From the NCBI RefSeq assembly GCF_027580225.2, contig NC_073358.2:27616501-27680500 (forward strand): a stretch of 64,000 nt of DNA. Direction: 5' to 3'. The notes under the pieces were generated by a model. It worked only from the letters and a program-made list of their open reading frames with translations, made no database searches and was not told the origin of the DNA. Positions 1 through 12,900 of this stretch are shown one piece after another. Origin of the DNA: Misgurnus anguillicaudatus (lineage: Eukaryota > Chordata > Actinopteri > Cypriniformes > Cobitidae). Positions within the stretch are counted from its first letter, which is position 1. Each line of letters starts with the position of its first letter. The position numbers and the translations under genes were made by a program.

Positions 1-841
1 GTAAAAACAGAGATGTTTACAGTAAAATAAAAGAGTATGAGACAAATACTAAATCTTAACCAGGCACAAGGTAGTACATTTCTTAAGTCAAGCATTTTGT
101 CTGTTTAAACTGAATTCAAAACCCCTAAACAGAGCATATTTGATTTATGATATACGTATCTAATTGGAATGCTGTTTAAAGTAGGCGGAGTTACATGGCG
201 CAAAATGCTCACCACAGCTTAAGTCCAATTTATAGTCATGCGTAAGGTCTACGCCGTAGGTTATCCATAGCCTCTGCGTAGCCTGACATGCACCTCGCAA
301 AATGTTTAACACCGCGTCAGTTCTATGCGGACCGCAAGCACTGTGATTGGTCCACTAACACCCCTCCCGTCTCAAACTGCAACAGAAGTCGCTGTTTATT
401 TACTTCCTCTTCGGTTGTGGGTTAAACTTGCCAAACTGCTTCTTCATTGACGGTCGCGCTGCTACTGACGCGTAACCTACACCGTAGGACCTATGCACAA
501 CTATAACAAGCCCTTTAGAAGAGGTTCTTGACACTATGGGGAGGTTTCCCAGACAAGAGTTATCCTAGTTCCAGACTATAATTAATGTTTGAGCTCCCTT
601 TATTTAAAAACACCTTGTACTGACGTATCTTAAAATATATGAGCCATTGTTGTGTCTCAAGATGCAAACCAGTAATGTTTTTTGTAGGGTATGTTGGTAA
701 TGTCCTAATAGCATAGTCATGGATTTATCTAAACCCTGGCCGGGAAACCACCCCTATATGTATTACCTGGTTAGGATCCGGTGTAACAATTAGAAAGTGT
801 GAGCCACAGATGTAATTTTGGAAAAAGTAAAAAAAATTTAC
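1..841. other. Intron after exon 35, left window edge
   Basis: AT-rich intronic DNA of sptbn2. No further exon with splice signals and beta-spectrin similarity was found here. A MITE-like element occupies about 230-510. The rest shows nothing I can name. Confidence 0.6.
233..510. mobile_element. Inverted-repeat MITE, copy 1
   Basis: The left end carries gtctacgccgtaggtta; the right end carries taacctacaccgtagg, its near reverse complement, about 260 bp apart. The interior is GC-richer than the flanks and has no ORF. A diverged second copy lies at about 47,432-47,830, which shows it is dispersed. Confidence 0.6.
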
Positions 842-960
842 CTTGCAGCCGAATCGTTCATTTCAGACTGTACTACTTCCTCTACAGGGGGAGGAGGTGT
901 GGGTGGTCGCCGGGCCCTCTCTTCCTCTTCCCTTTGTCTTTGAATCTCCTTTTCTTCCAG
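842..960 (-). CDS. sptbn2: sptbn2 exon 35: charged linker after repeat 17
   Basis: Residues about 2,090-2,129, [19 protein letters not shown] then a PTPPPP run, [14 protein letters not shown] and one partial codon. It corresponds to the E/R-rich and proline-rich linker that precedes the PH domain. The acceptor is gtattag|CTG. The donor GCAAG|gtaaat leaves phase 2, so more coding exons must follow left of base 842, outside the window. Confidence 0.92.
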
Positions 961-3900
961 CTAATACAGGAGAAAATTCCAATAAAGAATTGGAAAAGTA
1001 AAAAAATTAATGATGCAATGAATGCTACTGGGTTTTATAAATCTTTATTCAATATTATGTGTATTATTTATTCAATGTGTGTGTAACAAACCGTGGTAAG
1101 CTTCTCAAGCAGTGTGAAACGCTCTTCCCAGCCAGCTGCCAGTTTTTCAAAAGCTTCATGGCGTTTGATCAGACTCTCAACCTCATCTACATTAGAGCCC
1201 AATTCTGCTGTCCTGACCAATGGCTCCTGCCCAGCCAACCATGATTCAGCCACGGATGCGTCCCTGCCGAACTGTAATACCTCCAGAACTAACAGAAACA
1301 ACAGAGAGAATGAGGAATGTGTCAAAGCCAATGTTCAGGTAAAAACTTGAATCAATTTAGCTGTTTGTTGTCTAAACACTGGATTACTACACTTAAAATT
1401 TATATACGCTTCCTTGACATTATAAGCCCTCTACCAAGCAGAGAAACAAGCTTACTCCCACATACTTACCGATCTGTAAATGATCCATTTTCTCTTGCCA
1501 CTTCTGATTAATCTCAGTGCGTTTGGCCTGCAGCTGATCCAATTTCTCTTCAATCTAGAAATAACACATTTAAATGATGAGATATGATCTCAGTGTGTGT
1601 GGGCATCCTTGGCTACCATGCAGTGATGATATATACAGCGGGGAAAATAAGTTTTTGACACATCAGCATTTTTATCAGTAAGGTTTTTTTTAAGTGGGCT
1701 ATTGACACAAAATTTCCACCAGATGTAGCCATCAAGCCAAATATTAAATTCATACAAAGAAATCAGAACATTTAAGTATACAAGTTGAGTCATAATAAAT
1801 AAAGTGAAATGACACAGGGACTAAGTATTAAACACACTTTATTTAATACTTTGTAGAAAAGCCTTTGTTGGTGATTACAGCTTCTAGACGCTTCTTGTAT
1901 GGAGACCAGTCGTCTGCATTGCTCAGGAGTGATTCTGACCCATTCTTCCACACAAATGGTCCTTAAATCTTGAAGGTTCCTTGGGCCTCTTTTATGAACT
2001 TTGATCTTCAGTTCTCTCCATAGATTTTCTATGGGATTTAGGTCAGGTGATTGACTGGGCCATTTAAGCAACTTTTTTTCTTTGAAACCACTTCATTGTT
2101 TCTTTGGCCATGTGTTTCATTTTCAGCTTTCTGGTAGATGGCAGCTGATTGTTATTTAGAATGTCCCGGTACATTTCTCCATTCATCCTGCCTTCAATAA
2201 TATGAAGTCTGCCAGTACCCTTTGCTGAAAAGCAGCCCCAAACCATGATGCCTCCATCCCCAAACTTAACTATTGGTATGGTGTTCTTGGGGTGGTGGCC
2301 AGTGCCATTTCTTCTCCAAACATGGTGTGTAGAATGACTGCCAAAAATATCAATTTTGCTCACATCTGATCATACTATAGTCTACCAATAATCCACAGGC
2401 TTCTCAAAATGCTCTTTCGCAAACTTTAACTGAGCCTCAACATGGTTTTCGTTCAGCAATGGAGTCTTGAGATCTTGAGAGAGTTATTTGCTTTTACCCA
2501 TCATGAAGTCTTACCTGTGTGCCTCCAATGAGAAGCCTTTATAGGACATTCATTAGGACTAAAGCAGCTGATATCAATTAGTACTGATAGGAGGCAGGGT
2601 TTCTCTCTCAATACTGACAGATTTCAGGTGATCTCCTGGCTTTCTATGCCATTTTGCACCTTGTTCTCTTCATGTGTTCAATACTTATTCCCTGTGTCAT
2701 TTCACTCTATTTATTATGACTCAACTTGTATACTTAAATGTTCTGATTTCTTTGTTTGAACTTAATATTTGGCTTGATGGCTACATCTGGTGGAAATTGT
2801 GTGTCAATAGCCCACTTAGAAATCCCCATACTGATAAAAAAGCTGATTTTTTTAATACTTATTTTTATATGTGTGTGTGTGTTAATTTTGTTCTTTTATA
2901 TATATGTTTATGTACACATCTTGTTATTTTATACATATATGTACACATCTTGTTATTTTTTTGAGCATAAAGAAAGTGGGAATTCACCAGCTATGAGTGA
3001 TTTATAATGATAAATAATCCATATATTTTCAAAGGCAGGAGAGACCTCATCTGAAGCATAGTGGTTGTTGTTGATGAGGGCGTGTCCCATTTCATTGCAT
3101 GCAGTGAAGCTGTCTGCTCTTGTCTCTATCTCTGACTTAATGTCCTGATGGTTGGCAATGACCAGGCCAGCGGATGAGACATCCCTGCAACACACAGAGC
3201 ACACAACATCTCATCATCATTACAACATCTTACCAGTTATTCACGGAGTCATTCATCTATTAATTATTAATTAAAGAGTTATTTAGTTACGTTATGCGTT
3301 TATACCTTGGACTGTCATGTGACTGGATCTGTAAGTTGATTCCCTCCATCCATAGCATGAGGTCTCTGACCATATTGAAGAATCTAAACTTCTCCACCGT
3401 GTCCAATAGGAGCAGCCGTCTATCTTTAGTGGCGGACTGAAGCCCCTCCCAGGCCTCCGTGACCGCGTGCTCGTGGCGGTTGATATCGTCAGCCTTCTCT
3501 CCAGCGTATGCTTTTTGCAGACGAGCTGCATCGTCCTGCACCTGTGTTACCTGCAGAGAAAGTTTACAATTTTAAAGGGAGAAGAAGGGAAGAGGATGAG
3601 AATGTGACATGCTTATACGCTCACTCTCACCTGCCCGCTGAGTGCCTGCACGTCATGCTCATAGGCCGTGTGTTGTCTCAGCAGATGCTGGACTGTGTTC
3701 AGATCCCGTCCGAGTTCGGCGCCCGCTAGCGTTTCTTTCTTTTCCCGTATGAGCCCCAGGGCTTCCCGGGCATCCTGATGGAAGCGGTGCAGTTCATACG
3801 ATGCAGCCAGCATCTGTGTGCGAGTGTCGATGAGCTCCAGCAAGTCGGCCCAGGCCTCATTGAGGCCATCCTTCCATTCGGCCACGCTGGCATTCTCCGG

Positions 3901-6900
3901 GTGACCCGACTCTATGAGTTCATCTGCCTGAAGGTTCACAGCATCCACGCGCTCCTGACCGATTGTGCTGGTGTCCCGTGCGAACTCCCGGAATTTGTCA
4001 CGCAACATCTAAAGCGTTGAGAATGCACAGAGCTTTAGTTAAAAATTGTGTATTCTGATCAGCTGAATTAAAAGATACCATACATGCTTAGTTAGTAATG
4101 TGCCAACTTTTTAAGTGTGATTCAGGAAGAAACGGAACATTTTATACCGTCACATGTTCATAGTCTTGTCCGAGTTCATGCGATCCAGCGACAACCTCTC
4201 TCTCTGCGATCCACTGCTCTAAATCATCCACCTCTCTCTTCAGCTGGGTCAGTCTCAGTCTCTCCTGTAATTTGCTTCTCCTTTCTTCTGCCAGGTCCTT
4301 CAACCCTGCATACAGTTTATCCACCTGGGCCTGCCTCAGTGTGATTCTCTCACTACAAAAACAGGGAGAAAGCAAGACACTGGACCAACCTCTTTACTTC
4401 CAGCACTGAACTATATGGCGATCCGTCGGATACAGAGATCCCAACATGCCTCTCACCTTTCTGGGTGTTCGCTGTTTACCATGAGCCTGCTGCTGTTGGC
4501 CAACTGGTGGATGGTCTGGGCGTAGTCCTCCAGTGCCTGCTCCAGAATCTGGTGCTTCTTCACCATGACCAGAGCACTCTGTTCATCCTACAACAGCCAT
4601 AACAAACGATTTAAAAACAAGCCGCTCAATGCATTATTAACGCTTTAAACTTGAAAGCCCCTAAACTTCATGAGCTGCAAGGATGCTGCAGTGTTAAACA
4701 TACTTAATAAAATATATAGCTTGAATGCACTTTAACTAGCTTTAAAAATAAAAGCGCCTGCCAAATGCATCAACGTGAATATATAAACGAGTCCTCCCCT
4801 TCAACCAGAGCCAATATTTAAAGATATAACTTTCAAAGAAAAACAAATTTTTGTTATTAGAATTTTAACAAATTTCACTAAGGGGTTGTGTACACCAAAA
4901 CTTTTAAACGCGGCTGAAAACGCCTGGACAACGCCGAATGCCAGCTATTATTCAGCTTAGTGCCAGCTTTCTTCAGCTAAGCGCTTTGGTAGCTCTGATA
5001 CGTCAGCTGTGAGACGGTTGATTGCTGTGATACTTGTCCCGCCCCACCTCCACTGTGATTGGACGGCCGCGTGAGAACTGACATTGACGAGCAGAGCTTT
5101 TCTTCCAAAGTTGAACATTTCTCAACTCTCGGCGTTCAGCGCGGAAAAACCGCCGGGCGCCGGTTTTCAGCGCAGAAGAAAACCGCTAGCTGCTGGCTTA
5201 CTTGAAAAACGCGGAGCTTCCATTGAAAACAATTGAAAACATGCGCCAGCCACGGGCGTAAAAGCGTTGGTGTGCACGCCCCCTAAGGGTGTAAATGTTC
5301 ATCAGCCCCAACTGATCCTCTAAAAGCTTACATTAAGCACAAACAAACCAAGTGTCATTATGCATCCTTGTGCCAAATAAAAGCGTCTGCTAAATGCCTA
5401 AATGTAATTCTCATCCTTTGCCTTTTCCTCTGACATCATATGAAGCTCTTGCTCTCCCATCCAGGCCTCGGCCTCCGCAGCATCTGTGTAAAACTGCTGT
5501 GCTCGGTTAGCCTCTTCCAGCCTTGCGTTTCTCTTCTCAGTTTCAGAAATCAGCAGGTCCCATGATTCTCCCAGCTCTGCGAGACGACCTTCTAAACCAG
5601 CCCTCCTCTCTGTGTCCACATCTAACTCCTTTTCAGGGGACATGTTCTTGCCATGGGCCTGGATATCATTGATTCGTGGCTGATGACCTTGAATCTCCTT
5701 CTGCAGAGTCTGTGGAAAAATGGTAAAACAGTCAGGCAACGTTTTTGGTGTCATTAGAAAAGACATTGCTTAAAAGACATTGATTAAGTGAACATTACCT
5801 GGTTCTTTTTGATGAGGAGCTGGACACTGGGCAGATCTTTGCCATGGTCTGTGGAAGTGGCGAGAGGCATCCTCTCCTTAACCCATAACTTTAGACAAAC
5901 ACAAAACATTACTCACAAAATTGTCATTAATTTTTCTCGCCAACCAAGCAACCAGACTCTTGTTGGTGACTTACAATCTCATCCTCGAGGTCTCTGTTGA
6001 ACTGATGAGCCTCTTTTGAAGCGAGAAGATGCTGTCTGCGCATTTTAAGAGGATCCTGCAGCTGAGAAAAGCTGTCTGTCACTCTTTTTTGCTGCCCATC
6101 CACCTCCGTTATCCCAGACTCCTCTTGGGCCAAAGCCAGCGCCTGTGACTGTAGAGACTGGACCTCTTTCTCACGTACCTCCATTTGATGCTCCAACATC
6201 TGATACATAACACATAGAGGGTTCATTAGTTTTGAAACATATTTATTTACACACAAATAAATAATTTATTCCAACACAATCTAGTTACTGCACATCCAGA
6301 AACTTCTTTAAAATCTTTGAAGATGATTTATACATGGCTTTGGATATACCTGGTGTTTCTTGAGTAGAATATTGACGCTGGTGAGATCTTTCCCAAAGTC
6401 ATCACTCTGGAGTTGAGAGGAGATGTTTTGGAGCCAGGAGTCCAGCGATGAGCAGCTCTGTGTGAAAAGTTCAGCTCGGTTTGCGTCAAACAGGCACTGA
6501 GCTTTAGCTTGAGTGGTGCTCTCCAGCTCCTCCCACTGTTTCTGAAGACCACTTAGACTTTCTGATACCGTCTGCTCCAACTCAGGTTTCTCCTTCACTA
6601 ACGCCTGTCCTTCCTACAAGCACAAGAAAATGACCATGGTATTTTGCACATTTGTACCATAGTAGTACTACGGAGTTCTTAGAAGTACATCAGATCATCA
6701 TAAAAGACCATGGTGCATGGGCATTTAAGTGCCAAGGTGGTTATTTTTCCACTGTACTTTGAAGAATCTGCCTTATTGAAGAAAATACCTTGTCGATCTT
6801 GTCCAGCCAGTCTTTATTGGATGCCAGCTCAGCCATGAAGGCCTGGTGCTTCTGCCATTTGCTGTGAAGGTTTCTGGCCTCATCGTAGGACATGTCCTGA

Positions 6901-9900
6901 GCTGTTAACATCTTCTCATTTATCCAAAGAGTCAGCTACAAAGACGAGGGTGAAAAAGACAACCAGAATTTTTAAACGATGACCTGATTCAGTGGCATGA
7001 CTGAAGGTAGCTTCATCATAAAGACGATGTTGTGTCGTCAAAACTGGTTTGGTAAGTTAATAAGAGAATTACAGTGGTCAATTTGGTCAGTATTTTTTTT
7101 CAGGAAAATAATATATGTGACCTGTGCTGGCTAATTGAGTCTAATTTTAAGCTACAGGCAAATAATAATATAAATATATAGAAATTGAGGTTTTCATAAA
7201 AATAAGTACATTAAGCCCCCGCCTAGCGATTCAAATGCTCTAAATGTCATTAAGCATCTAAAATAATCTTTATTTGTACGATTTCTGATAGGTTTACCAT
7301 CCTAAATGCTTAACTAATACAAAGATGCGTGCATTCATATGCGTGTCTGACATTTTGGTTTCGGTTTTAAAACATGCAGGAATTCGATAATAAGTGCAGG
7401 ACTTGCTTGATATTAAAAAATATTGGTAAGAATAAAGTTATTGGCCCCTGGTGGCTGGATGCAGTACAAGTCATAAACCCTGCCCTCTATATGCAAATAA
7501 AAGGGACTTGGGTAAAAAAATTACACTTCCAATAAAGATGGTTTTGGTACTTCAAGGTAGTTGTTATCAGGCTGATATATGTAAAATTTTTATTTTTGTG
7601 ATAAGTTTCATTTTAGCTAGACATTTGATGGTATAGAAATGGGGCGTGTCATTATGATTGACATTTGTGATTGACAGCTTCGCTGATCAGACTTTCTTGA
7701 GCATCGAGGGAAGATTGAAGATATAACTAACTATTCATTTTCGATTCCTGTGTTATTTCACCCTGATAAAATGAGTTGTATTTAACATACCCTATTTTAG
7801 CAAGCCAGTAAAATAAGACAAGGTATGTGGTCGAATTGGGCGTGCAAAAGTTTGGCCGGAAGTGTGATACAGCGGCTTCGGGCTTCACGTACGACTCCTT
7901 CGGTGCATGCCCTGGCTCCAAACTGATGTTTTTGCGTAACATGTCAGCGCCCATCGTCATACATTTTACGTTCAGTTCATTACAATGTAATGAAGCGACG
8001 TCGCATCGTCCCTCTTTTTTTTACAATCTATGGTGCACACAGACAGGCGAGTGCGCGACCCCGATATATACACAGAATTACAGTTTTAAACATTTTTGTT
8101 TTGACAAGAATTTATGTAGATATAATCTGTTATGTCTGACGTGAATGTTTAACTGTTTTGGGGAAAATATCTGATGTGTAACATTAGATCCTTGCATTAC
8201 AGCAGATATAAATCGGTCTGTTTCAATGTCAATCAAACAATAAAAGAAAAAGGTTGAACATATATTTCCTATAGATATTGTTTTTGATTTTGTGTGTGCC
8301 AAATCTATTCATTTGGATGCTGTGATTTTGTTTTTTGAACCTTAAACTCGTTTTTTTGTTAAAATTGACTTTGCTGACTGTGTCAACCTCAGTCGGGTGT
8401 AGCTCAGTCATTTTTTTTGTCATATTCCAACAAATCATACATCATTTAAAGTTTTTTTAATACAAAATATAAACAACTAATTAATTTATTCATTAAAAAT
8501 GTGCTCATTCCGATTTAATTTACCAGCACAGGTCACAAATAATTTAAACAGATTTCTTTTTTTTTCAGTCTGAGTGAAGACAAATGAAAGATTCAAACAA
8601 ACAGTCTACTAAAGAAAAACTTTTCTGCAAATCTATCCAGGAAGACAATTGTTTTTTGTTACTTTCGTATCTCTAGAGCTTTACACATTTCTAGGGTTAA
8701 GCCACCCATGCTTTTTCCATCCTATGCAGTGTTCTCACCTCCTGTCCATCTTGTAGGAAGTGCTGCAGCTCTCTGTTATCCTTCAGTTTAGCCAGGAACT
8801 CATTGGCTGCTTGCTTGTTTTTCTGGTGTCTAAAAGAAATTGAGAGAGCATATGAGATTTCCAGACTTGATTTTATTGGTGTTGCTGAAGACTGAAGCTA
8901 TATATGATTCTGCATCCTTGTCAGGAACAAATAACAGTTATGGATGCGGCATACTGCAATAAATGTAATCTGTTTAGTCTTTGATCACCTCTCCTGAATG
9001 GAGTCGATCTTCTCCTGGATCTTGTCTGCATTATTGTTGCCATCTGATATGAGTCTCTGTCCAGACTCGACCACACCATTGATCTTCTCCTCGCTAGCCT
9101 CCATGGTGGTGAGGAAGTCCTCATGTTTTTTGATGGCCGCTATTGCCCCTTGTAGGCTGGAAGGCATCTCTGTGTGTGATAGGACGTACTCCTGCAGGCA
9201 AAAAAAATCCACCAATCAGGAAAAGTTATTGGCATCAAACAGTCATGTTGATGGATAATGCACAACACGTATACATGAGTAAACAAAAGTGTTTATTTTA
9301 ATGGCATTATATCAACTGATCTGATGATAAGATATTCTTTCCTAGCAAGTAAAAAAATCTAAAGTTGTACAGTAACAAATAGCAACGCAAACAGCATCAC
9401 ATGCACACACCTGGCTGTTGAGGAAGCCCTCCGCCTGCTTGGCATCTCGCAACAAAGTTTGGAAATCATAGGCCTGCGCAAGGACGCAGTGACGGCTCTC
9501 CCACATTCTCCTCAGCTCGTTCCAGCCTGTGTCCAATGCCTGTAGCCGCTGGGCTAAGAACATGTACTGAGCATCTGTTTGACCCTGAGTCACCTGAACA
9601 TACAGAATCACAGACAGATACAACCATGTAAACATCATTTACTACTTGCAAGTATGTCATATTAAAAATGTGGGGAATTTTTCATAGAAAATGTATTTGA
9701 ACTGACCTCGGCTCCAGTAGCTCTCATCTTCTCGTAGTCCTCTCTGTAATTATCGATTTCGTTCTTTATGGCCTCATGTTGGCCCAGCAGACTTTCTGCT
9801 TCGGCCAGAGAGGTGGGCGTGTCCTCAGACGCTACGGTGGTCTGTGTACGAGACAGCCAGGCTTGGAAGTCATCAAGGTCTCTGAGGAAGCCCTGGAGCT

Positions 9901-12900
9901 TGGAGGCCTCGCCCAGTGACTCCTCACGCCGCTTCATGGTGGCTCGAAGCTCTTCCCAAACCTCCTGGATTTCAGCGAGACGACCCATGATTTCATCTGC
10001 CTGCTCTGGGTGCTCAGACGCCAACTTCTCAGCCTCTGATTGTAGGTCATCCAGTTTCCCCTGTGGAAGAAAGCGTAGAGGCAAAGTCGGAACTGATTAG
10101 ATTGCGTTTAATTTTTAACATTTAGAATTGACCTGATCATGGATTTTTATGGATCATAATGCAATCTATTTACCTGTATAGCCTCCAGGTCCCTCTCCAT
10201 ACCGGTGAGCTTGCGTTGCAGGGCCATGACTCCAGCCAGGTCGTTTCCAAGGCTCTGCGTGGACTCGATGACTTTGGTCTTCTCCTTCATCCAGCTCTTG
10301 ATCTCATTACACTCTAGATGATAGTTCTGGATATTCAGTGCCGATTCTAGAGCTTGTTTACGGTTGTTGGCCAAACTCTGGAATTCAGACCACCTGCAGA
10401 GGGGTAGGAGACTTGTGTTGGCAGTGTATTTATGATTGTAACGTTATTATCTTCATGGTGTATTTCATTTGACTTTATGTGCCCTTTTATTTCGAGTCGG
10501 TTCTGTGTTTTGTTAATCTCTTCTTTGTGGTGGTTTTGTCCGAGTGTGGGCATGTGCGATGGCCGTGTTGAATCTGCTCTTTGTGTTGGTGAGTATGTGA
10601 CTATACCTGTTATTGAGCTGATCGTGTGTCTGGTTAATCTGCTCTTTGTTGCGGTTGTCGGATCCGAGCAGCTGTTGGGCCACTTGATTGACATCGGATA
10701 TGCGAGCGCCCAGCGTGTTCATCTCTGGCTCTAGAGTTTCAAACCTTCAGCAAAATACAACAGTATTACTGTTACTCTATTTCAAAACAAAATATACAGA
10801 TATATAGGTCACAGTGTATGCGAAATCCAGGCTAAAGTTTTATAATGCAATTATGAGATTAGGAGCATCAAAGTTTGATCATTGATTTGACTTTAATTTC
10901 AAGACATCAAGGTTATATTTTCACAGTATGTATGTAGGATGAATTTACTGGGTTTTCACAGACTGGGTCACAAATGCGAAATATCAATAACAGGGTCTCT
11001 TTCTATCTCACCTCTGTTGGACCACCTCCAGGTCTTCCAGTTTGGAGGGAATCTCCATGTTGTGCAGCCACTGTTCCTTTTCTCCGACCCACAGCTGGCA
11101 GGCGCTAGATTCACTAAACATGCGGTACAAGGCGAGCGCTCCATCTAAGGCCTGTCGCCATGACGACGACAAGCCCTCCAACTCTTCATAGCGCTGCTCT
11201 ATTGCCGGAAGGCGGCCTTCCACCTAATAAAATGAAAGCTTTTAAATAAATATGCACTGTAACAGAAATGTATTCAGGTTCATTCTAAATATAGGCTCAA
11301 ATAGTTCATCCTTGGGCTAAACCATATCCATGAAGGATTTCATAGAGGTAGGGCCAGTGAGAAAGTGTTTTAAACCAGCTGACAGAACGGTCCCTTGCCC
11401 TATTGGGTCAGTGCAAACAATTGCGTTCAAATTATTTTTTTATTTTGTTTCCATGCCTACTAAGAAATGAGTTCTCTATGATGTATTTACAATTTGTTTT
11501 TGTGAATTCTGTTGATTTAAAGTATGTAACTTGCTGACATGTACACTCACCTAAAGGATTATTAGGAACACCATACTAATACTATGTTTGACCCCCTTTC
11601 GCCTTCAGAACTGCCTTAATTCTACGTGACATTAATTCAACAAGGTGCTGAAAGCATTCTTTAGAAATGTTGGCCCATATTGATAGGATAGCATCTTGCA
11701 GTTAATTTGTGGGATGCACATCCAGGGCACGAAGCTCCCGTTCCACCACATCCCAAAGATGCTCTATTGGGTTGAGATTTGGTGACTGTGGGGGCCACTT
11801 TAGTACAGTGAACTCATTGTCATGTTCAATAAAACAATTTGAAATGATTCAAGCTTTGTGACATGGTGAATTATCCTGCTGGAAGTAGCCATCAGAGGAT
11901 GGGTACATGGTGGTCTAAAGGGATGGACATGGTCAGAAACAATGCTCATGTAGGCCGTGGCATTTAAATGATGCACAATTGGCACTAAGGGGCCTAAAGT
12001 GTGACAAGAAAACACTCCCCACACTATTACACCATTGCATTAATAAGAAATTGAACAGGTGTTCCTAATAATCCTTTAGGTGAGTGTATGTTGACATCAA
12101 AATGAAGAGTATGTCATCTGTTGAAATGCACAAATCTATAAGCAAATTTGCTGCAATTCATAAATCTGTTTTACTCCAATAAAGTGTTTATAAAGTTTAC
12201 AGCTGTCATAGATTTCAGGTTGTTATCGCACGACTCATTGGAACGCTTGTTTTTGATTGGCCAGTCCCGACATTTTCAGAAAAAACGTTATACGAAAAAC
12301 AAATATATTTTTCTGACCCTTTCAATACAATATAAGATGTTTGGAATGAGGCCAGTGAAAATTTTGGCAGGACGAGTAAAAATCAGAAAATAACCTTCTT
12401 ATTGAGCCCTTGTTGTTTATGTTGTGTGTCTTAAGTGTACCTGTGGGGATTGTGCATAAGCTTCTGGCAGTGTTGAGGCCTGTTCATGTAGTGAGTCTAT
12501 AAGTAATCTGTGACTTTGAATCTCCTCCTCCACCTCTTTCTGCTTTTTAGCCAGAGTTTGTGTAGAAAACTCATCGTGGCCGACATCTTGACTAGACACC
12601 TACAAACAGAACGAACAAACAAACACATTCAGCCTGAACACAGATCACAAACTATAGGGAAGGTGCTTTAGTATTTATTTAGCTATGCATTTCAAAAATC
12701 TTTACAACATACTTGCAGAATGGCAGAGAAGGATCTTGTGAATTACCTGTCTTAGTGTTTCCAGTATCCAGGCCTCCATGTCATTGGCATCTGTCAGGAA
12801 CTGATGAAAAGCTACAGAGTCCTGCAGCCTCTGCTCACGCAACCGAGACGCCTGTGAACGACAGAAAAGTATAATGTGAAATGAAATGGTAACGGGCACA

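Larger units (their letters stand above)
4588..5415. other. Intron 27 built largely from mobile elements
   Basis: This intron has a SINE-like tail at about 4,710-4,775, a MITE at 4,879-5,286 and a second SINE-like tail at about 5,340-5,409 that touches the upstream exon. The acceptor is good, but no GT donor is visible at the conserved boundary; see findings. Confidence 0.6.

Noticed and set aside
1093..1350. Plus-strand ORFs across beta-spectrin exons (also 3,778-4,020, 9,768-10,100, 12,926-13,152)
   Set aside because: They are antisense shadows of well-supported minus-strand exons and have no recognisable protein similarity.
5410..5415. Extending exon 27 to include GATGAG as coding Asp-Glu
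   Set aside because: Exon 28 already starts GATGAA, encoding the same Asp-Glu; keeping both would duplicate them relative to human beta-spectrins.
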